A stretch of 64,000 bases of DNA from assembly GCA_001784175.1 (NCBI GenBank), contig MFPR01000003.1, forward strand, positions 1-64,000, read 5' to 3'. The DNA is from Candidatus Lindowbacteria bacterium RIFCSPLOWO2_12_FULL_62_27. GTDB lineage: Bacteria > Lindowbacteria > 2-12-FULL-62-27. Below the pieces are notes generated by a model. The model saw only the letters and a list, made by a program, of their open reading frames with translations. It was not told the origin of the DNA and searched no databases. Shown in pieces: positions 54,801-61,417 of this stretch; position 1 is the first letter of the stretch, and each line of letters opens with the position of its first letter. Both the position numbers and the translations under genes were made by a program.

Positions 54801-55009
54801 TGACCGCGCTGGTCGCCAGCCTGGGGTTTCTCCCGATGGCCCTCAACACCGGCATCGGCGCCGAAGTTCAGCGGCCGCTCGCGACGGTCGTCATCGGCGG
54901 CATCCTCTCTTCGACCCTTCTTACCCTCCTGGTTGTTCCGATGCTCTACGCCTGGATCGAGCCGATGAGGTTGCCGTCGATTTCGGGGAGGTTGAAACGA
55001 GCGGGGTGA
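51890..55009 (+). CDS. czcA: Heavy-metal RND efflux pump (CzcA-like)
   Basis: A 1039-residue HME-RND antiporter that exports divalent cations from the periplasm or cytoplasm. IDATPDITNVQVLVNT and TTPIESEMGGIAGVKEVRS are HME hallmarks. The TM4 motif DFGLLVDASVVLIEN (about residues 402-416) has the Asp, Asp and Glu found in Zn/Co/Cd-type pumps (CzcA: DFG...D...EN), not in the Cu/Ag type. The CzcC-like gene is just upstream, but the CzcB adaptor normally between them is absent. Three pieces of this gene recur in a mosaic at 57115. Confidence 0.92.
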   Translation: MLNAIVQKVLKRPYTTILFFVAFAAASVFLIPLIPIDATPDITNVQVLVNTLTGGLDPEQIEKSVTTPIESEMGGIAGVKEVRSLSKNGLSQVVVVFEDGADIYWARQQVSERLQAIRENLPDGLSPELAPISTGLGEVLMYVVLAKPETPLAQKNEIDRLLYLRTIQDFVIRRYIKANCADIAEVDATGGFKKEIHVNVDPARLEDQGLGIEDIVRKLETVGESFGGGYIQHEGRQVIVRTAGSPNLDRIRRIAVKLDVRGRPVFLSEVADVWEGFVQRQGAATYAGEETVLGIVLMRSGANSRRVSIDAERALAEIPLPGDVEVKILYSRRYLVDATIHTVAKNLAEGAVLVVLVLLLILGNFRAALIVSLAIPLSMLFAAAGMKYFGISANLMSLGAIDFGLLVDASVVLIENILRRMSQKSGDRLNLVLDSVKEVLLPVTIGLLLIMAVYVPILALEGIEGKLFKPMALTVLMALASSLAVAVALMPVLAYLVLRPPAREHKETALFNLAQKMYRPLLNFALNHRAVLFIGVAILAGASLFVFSRMGADFMPPLDEGDLVVNLTRDSGIALDESVRIQKMSDRIIAGFPEVEHVFSRTGTPESATDPMGVHLSDVFVILNKTGKGRTKEELFEAIREAIEREAPGQEVMANQPIEMRFSEILEGTRADVSLRIYGPELETLMELLETSKATLETIRGASEVELDGLTALRKSSVLSVRPDDEKLARYGVDLGRVNWLLETAMAGRPVGSYYENQWRFPIVVRLDDRYRKNPGEIARLPVGLPDGGSVPLSALADIDRQDHVTTIAHDQGERYAAVAINLSTDRDIQSFVADAKETLASNLALPAGYRLSWGGQFKNLERASARLRVIVPLILLVIFLALVSQFGRVRQALIVYLSIPFAMTGGVFSLYLRDIPFSISAAVGFIALTGIAILNAMVLVTFFNQLRQSGMPLDQAVTEGAETRLRPVLMTALVASLGFLPMALNTGIGAEVQRPLATVVIGGILSSTLLTLLVVPMLYAWIEPMRLPSISGRLKRAG

Positions 55010-55277
55010 ATACCGACCCGCCTCGGACCATATCCCGGATGGTTGTGTGATTTTTGTAGTGCGATGGCCAAGCTGGAAAGCAATTCCCTGTGCGTTTATC
55101 GATTGTCGCAGACTCCGCATGTCGAAGAAGCCCGGCATAGAATCCGGACTTTGCCCATCGTGGATACCTGAGTTGTAAATATTACTTCCGCGCTCTAAAT
55201 GCCCGGCGCCGATTCGATCGGCCAAATCCGCGACGAATGTGTAAATGTGTCAACCTGACACTATGACTCAATTTCCT
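55010..55277. other. Intergenic region between czcA and the AbiE system
   Basis: No gene seen in 268 bp. It includes AT-rich words (TTGTAAATATTACTT, 55172-55186) and two TGTGTAAATGTGTCAA-type repeats (55239-55254). It separates convergent genes. A terminator hairpin with a T-run was not recognised. Confidence 0.3.
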
Positions 55278-56153
55278 CTATGGAAGTAAAGACCGGGCGA
55301 GGGGTTTGAGTTGGTGTCTCCTGGCGTCGGCAATCAGACGCCTCTCGCCGTCGGAGAGATCGAGAAGGAATCGATACCGGTTCTCGCAAACGGAGATCAG
55401 TTTCTCCGGGCTTATTTTTTCGCTTCTGCGGACAAGTTGCCGGAGATCGTCCCAATCGTATTTTGCCGAACGCAGGCGCTTGATAAAACGACCGGAGTCG
55501 AATGGATCCCTGACGTTCCAGCATTTGACCACCGTAAGCGCCCTGATGAGCGACGCCTTGAGAGGTTTCTCGGCCGCTTTGGCCAGGTCGTAGAGATCCC
55601 GGGAGCGGACCCGTTGTGAGGAGGCGCGAATCTTCTCGGCCAACAGTTCCTCGAACCGGAGTGCCGGAACGGAGAATGGCTTGAATTCGAGATGCTTGAA
55701 ATAGGATTGAGGTTTCAGAGGCATTTCCACCGGCGCGAGAGAGGGTGATTCCCGGAGACTGACCTCCAGTTTGAATTTGCCCGAGTTCCAATCGTGCCCG
55801 TACTGGATGTTCGCCCCGCACGACTTCTTATCGTCCGTCACATAGAAATCCTTGGAGTCCACATCAAAGGAGATGCCGCAGGCCGGTTTCCCCAAAGTCC
55901 CAAGCATCGCAATGATGACATCATCCGCCTTCTGACTGCTGGTGTTGGTAAAGTCCAAGTCGATGGAAAAGCGGGTCTCTTTGCCATAGACGCATTTGCG
56001 GAGGCACGTACCGCCCTTGAAGGCCAACGTGTCGAGGATTCCCGCATCGTGGAATATCTTGAGGACATAGGTCAGGACGATCTCACGCTCGGCCACCTCT
56101 ATCCCAACGTGTGCGCCCTGGGCGAAGAGGTCGGCGTATCGTTGTTCAATCAT
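55278..56153 (-). CDS. abiEii: AbiEii-type nucleotidyltransferase toxin
   Basis: A 291-residue nucleotidyltransferase-like toxin. LAFKGGTCLRK (GGT at 47-49) and RFSIDLDFTN (Ser63, Asp65, Asp67) are the catalytic motifs, and LRFEELLAEKIRAS and SRDLYDLAK are AbiEii/AbiGii motifs. The system is type IV toxin-antitoxin and phage abortive infection; the toxin is thought to modify nucleic acids or tRNA ends. The ATG overlaps the AbiEi stop by four bases, as is usual. Confidence 0.9.
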   Translation of the reverse strand: MIEQRYADLFAQGAHVGIEVAEREIVLTYVLKIFHDAGILDTLAFKGGTCLRKCVYGKETRFSIDLDFTNTSSQKADDVIIAMLGTLGKPACGISFDVDSKDFYVTDDKKSCGANIQYGHDWNSGKFKLEVSLRESPSLAPVEMPLKPQSYFKHLEFKPFSVPALRFEELLAEKIRASSQRVRSRDLYDLAKAAEKPLKASLIRALTVVKCWNVRDPFDSGRFIKRLRSAKYDWDDLRQLVRRSEKISPEKLISVCENRYRFLLDLSDGERRLIADARRHQLKPLARSLLP

Positions 56154-56971
56154 CCGATTCGCACCTCACCCAGTAGATCCTCCTTCGGCACATTTAGAAT
56201 GAGGTTCCACCGCGCATCCAGTTTCCCCTTCGTACCCCATCTTCGAGGAGACCCAAGCAGCGCCGGATTTTTTTTCACCTGGCCGGCGAGATAGGATTTC
56301 AGTCTGGCTGGCAGAGCAATACGCAACAGTTCGCACAGGTAAGCGAAACGACGGGCCAGAGCGCTGTCATCGAATCGTTGAAGATAGTCCAGTACCTTGG
56401 TCACGTCCATCTTCCGACCCGCATGGAATAACGCCTGCGCTCCGGCCTCAATGCCTCCGACAAGATCGGGACGGTCGAGTGCGTCCAAGATCGACCGTTC
56501 CACGTCCGATACGTTGATCTTCTCACCCATGATCATGGCTTCCTTGTAGCCGAAGAATCGTTTGGCCGACAGCTCGACAAACTGGAATCGGACATTCTTG
56601 AGATCCATCGGCCGCTTGGGACGCCGCACCGCGATATGAATGACGCGTGGAATTTGCGTCAACAACCCATGATGGGCGCACGCGAACCGGTAGGCAAAGA
56701 AGTGGGATTTTGGGAGCAGGCGCGCCATCAAGTAGGGATTCATTTCCGGCACACCCTTCGGTCCCCTTGCGACCCCCACCAGGAGATAGTGGCCTTTTGT
56801 CAGCATTTCCAACCAGCCCTTTTTTCTGAGAACGTGCGCCATTTTGCGGGCATAGCCATTGGAGCAGCGCATGCGTTTCATAATATCGCCGATTGAGATC
56901 AGGCGCTGCTTTTCCCATTCCCATGCCAAGACAATATCGGCTTCCCGTTTGGAGAGGCTTCTTTGAGTCAT
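56150..56971 (-). CDS. abiEi: AbiEi-type antitoxin/repressor
   Basis: A 273-residue regulator. An N-terminal winged helix (SIGDIMKRMRCSNGYARKMA, then HVLRKKGWLEML) is followed by the AbiEi antitoxin fold with YRFACAHHGL, VERSILDALDRPDLVGG and a long helical tail. AbiEi neutralises AbiEii and represses the operon by binding inverted repeats. A suitable palindrome lies 17 bp upstream. ATG 56971 (MTQRSLSKRE) is chosen; the upstream extension would cross promoter sequence. Confidence 0.85.
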   Translation of the reverse strand: MTQRSLSKREADIVLAWEWEKQRLISIGDIMKRMRCSNGYARKMAHVLRKKGWLEMLTKGHYLLVGVARGPKGVPEMNPYLMARLLPKSHFFAYRFACAHHGLLTQIPRVIHIAVRRPKRPMDLKNVRFQFVELSAKRFFGYKEAMIMGEKINVSDVERSILDALDRPDLVGGIEAGAQALFHAGRKMDVTKVLDYLQRFDDSALARRFAYLCELLRIALPARLKSYLAGQVKKNPALLGSPRRWGTKGKLDARWNLILNVPKEDLLGEVRIG

Positions 56972-56987
56972 ATTATCTGTCCTTTTG

Positions 56988-57036
56988 AATGTTACTGAAT
57001 TTGTAACATTGTCGTGTATAAATATCGTCATGTCAA
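56988..57036 (-). promoter_or_regulatory. abiE promoter with AATGTTAC/GTAACATT operator
   Basis: A perfect 8-bp inverted repeat (56988-56995 and 57003-57010, 7-bp spacer) overlaps the likely -10 (GACAAT on the minus strand, 57008-57013). That box is paired with TTGACA (57031-57036) at 17-bp spacing. AbiEi proteins are known to autorepress through such repeats; binding here is inferred. Confidence 0.6.
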
Positions 57037-58364
57037 GTTCGAAAGCACCCAAAAAAGGGAAAAGGGGTCATTTTTCCTTATTCCTTTTTCTCCTTTTCTT
57101 CTTTCTTCTCAACGCGATTCGGGGCGCGTCGGAAGTGGAACTCGACGGCCTCACGGCGCTTCGAAAGAGTTCCGTCTTGAGCGTCCGGCTGGATGACCGC
57201 TATCGTAAAAACCCGGCTGAAATCGCGCGCCTGCCGGTGGGTCTGCCCGATGGCGGCTCCGTGCCTCTCTCGGCACTGGCCGATATTGAGCATCCCGTTC
57301 GCAATGACGGGCGGCGTGTTCTCTCTATATTTAACTTTGTGCTACCTATCGCCGCCCCAGCGGGAACTTATCGAATCAGAGTCGCTCTTCGTAGCCCTTT
57401 TTCCAAAAAACCGTTCTATAGACACAAGAATGGTGAGCCGATGGACATCTTCAAGGTGTCCGGTCGGAAGTTCGAGCCGGTTATTGTGGACGCGGGGACG
57501 ATGAAGATGACGGGTCGGAGGTTCGAGCCGGTTATTGTGGACGCGGGGACGATAAAAATGACGGGGCAGGCAGGATTCGAGCCCATAACCGTGCGGACAG
57601 ATGAGATCAAGGTGACCGGGGTGAAGTTCGACCCAGTCACCGTCCGTACGGATGAGTTGAGCATGACCGGTCGTAGATTCGATCCTGTAACGCTCCGTAC
57701 GGACGAGCTGACCATGACAGGCCGGCGCTTCGATCCCGTGAGTTTCCGTGCGTCCGAGGAAATGACGATGACAGGCCGGCGCTTCGATCCCATGAGTTTC
57801 CGTGCGTCCGAGGAAATGATGATGACCGGGCAGAGGACCGACCAGACAACGCCAGCAGCGTCAAAAACGGGCAATACGGATTTTTCGAAATCGACCGTGG
57901 AGAAAGAGAAATCGGTTCCCGAATTCAAACGCCCATCGGGTCTTCCGGCAAAAACAGGACTGGACCCGGCGGAGTTTTCCTTTAGAACCAGTGGGAATGT
58001 CAAAGCATCATTCAACGGCCAGACTCTCCACGTTCATGCTCCCGGTCTCGACGCGGGATGGAAGCTCAATTTTAATTTACCGCCCGAAGAGAAGGCGGCC
58101 TTTACGGTCAGCGTCGGGCAACCCTTCAAATTCAAATTGAATCTCGCGGAATCCCCGCTAAATATCGTAGCATCCGGATCGGTGATGCTTGTGGCCCCGG
58201 GCACGGCGAAGGTGGAGTTCTCTTCCCTGATGGTGGCGTTCGATGGAGAGGAGAGTATGGATGTGGTGGAGCTTCCGGTGGCGGTCACGGCCGTCGGATC
58301 TGCGCAGGTGCCAGTGGGGACGTTGAAGATTTCTGTGTCGCCGGGTGAGGAGGTCGAGGAGTGA
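57030..58364 (+). CDS. Chimeric open frame: new signal-like start, czcA scraps, truncated repeat protein
   Basis: A 444-residue frame. Residues 1-28 look like a signal peptide (KKGKRGHFSLFLFLLFFFLL) coded by a pyrimidine tract. Residues about 29-101 come from czcA pieces (RGASEVELDGLTALRKSS). From about 107 it matches the exported protein at 58838: AGTYRIRVALRSPFSKKPFY resembles GTYRARAALRSPFSSKPFY there. Then come seven 17-18-residue repeats (consensus GRRFDPVTxRTDELTMT), a linker and a beta-rich tail (FSFRTSGNVKASFNGQTL). The parent protein has lost its N-terminus. Whether the chimera is expressed is unknown. The start and AbiE operator overlap head-to-head. Confidence 0.5.
   Translation: MSSSKAPKKGKRGHFSLFLFLLFFFLLNAIRGASEVELDGLTALRKSSVLSVRLDDRYRKNPAEIARLPVGLPDGGSVPLSALADIEHPVRNDGRRVLSIFNFVLPIAAPAGTYRIRVALRSPFSKKPFYRHKNGEPMDIFKVSGRKFEPVIVDAGTMKMTGRRFEPVIVDAGTIKMTGQAGFEPITVRTDEIKVTGVKFDPVTVRTDELSMTGRRFDPVTLRTDELTMTGRRFDPVSFRASEEMTMTGRRFDPMSFRASEEMMMTGQRTDQTTPAASKTGNTDFSKSTVEKEKSVPEFKRPSGLPAKTGLDPAEFSFRTSGNVKASFNGQTLHVHAPGLDAGWKLNFNLPPEEKAAFTVSVGQPFKFKLNLAESPLNIVASGSVMLVAPGTAKVEFSSLMVAFDGEESMDVVELPVAVTAVGSAQVPVGTLKISVSPGEEVEE
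57115..57334 (+). pseudogene. Mosaic remnant of czcA made of three joined fragments
   Basis: 57115-57188 matches 53982-54055, 57189-57289 matches 54188-54288, and 57290-57334 matches 54585-54629. By eye only about six of 220 bases differ. The first junction falls at CGTCCGG, present at both breakpoints in czcA; the second falls at TTGA, also present at both. So two internal deletions by microhomology removed 132 and 296 bp. The first two pieces keep the czcA frame, the third does not. Confidence 0.9.
57462..57827 (+). repeat. Seven tandem 51-54-bp coding repeats
   Basis: Units begin at 57462, 57513, 57564, 57618, 57669, 57720 and 57774, with a broken eighth. Each encodes a 17-18-residue strand pair of the form GRRFEPVIVDAGTMKMT. 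Adjacent units 1-2 and 6-7 are almost identical at DNA level, showing recent slippage or unequal exchange. The alternation suggests a beta-solenoid or stacked beta structure. Confidence 0.85.
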
Positions 58365-58396
58365 GTTCCATGGTCTTTGGCGCCGATCAGTCGACC

Positions 58397-58591
58397 TTAC
58401 GCCTTCCAAGGATGAGGAATCCCAAGGTCTCTGCAGATTTTCTGGACCATTCGATTGGACAATTCCCGGTGTCGGGGAATGCTCGAGGTTCTAAGTGTTT
58501 GCGGATGGTAATAAATCGTGTGGCGGGTACCTTCCCGGAAGAGGCGGCACCCGCGAGTTTCCAGATGCCGGATCGCCTCGCCTCTTTTCAT
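58397..58591 (-). CDS. hicA: HicA mRNA interferase toxin (system 2)
   Basis: A 64-residue HicA: AIRHLETRGCRLFREGTRHT with the catalytic-type His, then IPRHRELSNRMVQKICRDLG. It lies downstream of hicB with an ATGA overlap, the reverse order to the pair at 36013. The Gly of the usual GxxH turn region is kept. It is convergent with the chimeric frame at 57030. Confidence 0.87.
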   Translation of the reverse strand: MKRGEAIRHLETRGCRLFREGTRHTIYYHPQTLRTSSIPRHRELSNRMVQKICRDLGIPHPWKA

Positions 58592-58812
58592 GCCGCGCGA
58601 ATTTCGAGGGCTTCCCGGATCACCTCTCTATCTCGGACGAAGCGCCGGGCCAGTTCACGGTTGGCCTCCATGACCAACTTGACGGCTTCTTTCAAATTCC
58701 GCCGGGCTTCTGGAAGCGTCCGGCCCTGGGTGTTGGCGCCCGGCAGTTCCTCGACAAATCCGATCCACCATTTACCGTCTTTTTCAAAAACCGCAGTGAA
58801 TTTACGTTTCAT
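58588..58812 (-). CDS. hicB: HicB-like antitoxin (system 2)
   Basis: A 74-residue HicB-fold protein: KFTAVFEKDGKWWIGFVEEL, then PGANTQGRTLPEARRNLKEA, then a basic helical tail (ANRELARRFVRDREV). This N-terminal half (F..D...W.g...elPGa.tqG.tleeA..nl) is the HicB signature. There is no separate HTH domain. It sits between two parts of the repeat-protein locus and is divergent from the beta-helix gene, with only 25 bp between starts. Confidence 0.86.
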   Translation of the reverse strand: MKRKFTAVFEKDGKWWIGFVEELPGANTQGRTLPEARRNLKEAVKLVMEANRELARRFVRDREVIREALEIRAA

Positions 58813-58837
58813 ATGCAGAGATTACCGCCGGCGGGTG

Positions 58838-61416
58838 ATGAAGTCAACTCGAATCGTTGGGCTGCTCGTTGGGCTGCTGTCGGCGTGTCTGGCCGGATTT
58901 CTATTGGCATGGGCTAGCCCCGCAAACGCCGTTCAGGTGGACGGTCCTGTGGCCGCCAGGGAAACTTACAGCCCGGGCGACGCAGTCGAAGTTTCGATCA
59001 AGGTCGTCAACGACGGCGCCAAAAAATAATATTTATCCCGCTTCTGGACATCGACGGGCCGAATGGCGAGCCGGTTTACCGCGGTGCGCAGGACCGGCTC
59101 ATGAGAAAGAAAAAGGTCCGGCTTGTGGCGGGGAAATCCGAGACGGTCAGGTTCAGATTTGACCTCTCTCGCGATGCCCCGCAAGGGACCTACCGCGCCC
59201 GCGCGGCGCTTCGAAGTCCCTTCTCATCAAAACCTTTTTACCGTCATCGTAACGGGGAACTGATGGACGTGTTCATGGTTGCCGGGGGCGCCTCGGCTCC
59301 GGAAACCACGCCTATTTCGGCCGTCCCCGCGGTCCCTGAAATCCCGCCATTGCCCGCGCCCGAATTGGCCGGACCGCCGGATGAGCAGGCCAAAAATATT
59401 CTCCGGCTCATCCAGGACGCTTATGCGCGCAAGGACCTCGACGGTATCGTGCAGTATCTTTCTCCGACCGCGGTCATCGCCCTCCCCTCCGGCCGGCAGG
59501 ATGTTTCTACCTATCGGCGGACACTTGGATCGCTGTTCATGGCGCTGGACAATCCGCGGTGGGAATATGAAATCGTCTCCGTCAGCCCGGACCCCAAGAG
59601 CGGCGCGATCCGCGTCAGGGTTCAATCCACCTATTCCGCAAATCTGATTGAGTTGATCGGCGTCAATCCCGCGGCGCTGGAACGGGCCGGTGAGCCGCCG
59701 GCCCTGCAGTCGCGGGTTCTCGAATCGTTTAAGGCCTCTGCGGGGGAAATATTCGAATTCCGGCCGGATGTCTCCGGGCAGATGCGGATCGTCGAACTGG
59801 CATCGGTCCTGCGGCTCGATCCAACGATTGCAGACCAGATCGCGGAGCTGACGGCCACGTGGGAGTCCAAGGTCGCCATTGTTTCACTTTTTTTCTATCT
59901 TGAGGAGAAAGAGGTGGACAAGTTCGCCTCCCTCATCCACGAGAAATTCATCAACAATGACGACAACTCCTTCAACCACGGCAGGACCGAATTCCTTGAA
60001 TCGGTCCGCGCCGACCTCGATCATCTCTCCAATTTCGACCACGGCGTCCGGGTGGAGTCGATCCTGTTCAACAGCGACCGTTCGGAGGCGCGCGTGCCGG
60101 TCACGTGGGACCGCCGCGCGCGTATCGGCAACACCAAGTCGGAGTGGACGGTCAAGGACAGAAAAACCGTTTTCACCTTGAAGCGCGGGTCCGGATTCAA
60201 ACTCGCTCAAATCGAGGGCAGTCCCTTGTTCGGCAATTCGAGTTTTCTCACACGCAAGACGCTGATCAACGCGGGCGAGGTCGACGCTGCGAAAGTGACG
60301 AAGGCGATCGTGGTGGACGACAAACGTGAGACAGCCGCCGCATCGAGCGCGGATGTGCCTGAACTTCCCGCGGAACAGCTTTCCAGCCTCAGCGTGAGTT
60401 CGGAAGTGACAGGCAGTATTTCGTCCAGCCCGACAACGGATCAGACATGGACAGGCAATGTCGCCTTGATGACCAGCATGACCATCCCGGCCAGCGTCAC
60501 GATTACCATCAAGGCGGCAACCGTGACAGTGGCGAATAACGTAGCGATCACAGTGGAAGGCACGGTTGACGCCACCTCGGCGTCAACTACATTCAGCATG
60601 GGTACGGGTTCCAGTATCACAATTAATGGGATATTTAATGCAACCTCCGCGACGTTCAAGAAATCATCCGGGGCTGATACATGGAGTGGGATAACGACAG
60701 GATCGGCCGCCACTGTCACCCTTTCTTCCTGCACACTCCAGGATGCGGACACGTTGGTTACCGTCAACGGCGGGTCACCCACATTTCAGAACGGGACGGT
60801 CAAACCCGGGTTTTGCGCTTTCTATATAAAGGGCGGGTCTCCGAGCATCTCGAATATTACATTTACGTCGAATACAGGGGCCGCCGCCACCGCATATGCG
60901 ATGATTATCAGCGCGGGTACAACCATCACATTCAGTGATAATACAATCTCTAACCTGACCGGCCCTGTTATCAACGGATTCAGAAGAGCTGTTCAGATCA
61001 ACAGCACTTTTTCGGGTACATATAATTCCTCTAGAAACGTCTTCGATGGTAATGCCCACTACGCCAACACCCCAGTGGGTGTCATGGCAAGCACCAGCAA
61101 TGCAACATTAAATTTTACTAATGATGTTTACAAAAACTGGTCGAATGGAATTCGAAGTGCGGGAGCCAACGAAGTCGATGAAGATGACGATGGCTCCCGG
61201 ATGACCGTCACCAACTGCGATTTTTCTCGCGGCCCTCTTGTCGGCGGAAACGGCACTGGAGACGGGACGCCCAGCAACGTCTTAAACGGCTGTTATTTCG
61301 ATAATTCCGGCAACGGAACCAGCGTAGATACGGGAACAACTGTGCCGGATTCTGCCTCTTTTTCCTATGAAGATGTGTCGAGTGTCAGCAATCCACGCTC
61401 GACGAAAAACAACTGA
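58838..61416 (+). CDS. Exported beta-helix protein with NTF2-like domains, interrupted by a frameshift
   Basis: Signal peptide (IVGLLVGLLSACLAGFLLAW), then a beta-sandwich start (YSPGDAVEVSIKVVNDGAKK) that meets TAA at 59027. A -1 shift on the A6 run (59021-59026) reads on as IIFIPLLDIDGPNGEPVYRG and joins the long second frame (ATG 59101). That part has GTYRARAALRSPFSSKPFY, two NTF2/SnoaL-like domains (ILRLIQDAYARKDLDGIVQ; VDKFASLIHEKFINNDDNSF) and a Ser/Thr/Asn-rich right-handed beta-helix (about the last 330 residues). Either programmed frameshifting, transcript slippage, a mutation or an assembly error explains the break. It is probably a surface or periplasmic protein, of unknown function. 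Confidence 0.7.
59021..59029 (+). promoter_or_regulatory. A6 slip site before a stop codon
   Basis: GCC AAA AAA TAA in the first frame. A -1 slip on the two AAA codons gives ATA ATA TTT ATC and continues for 795 codons in a frame whose content is the natural continuation of the domain. Ribosomal or polymerase slippage could yield the full protein. A simple one-base change is equally possible. Confidence 0.35.
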
Positions 61417-61417
61417 A

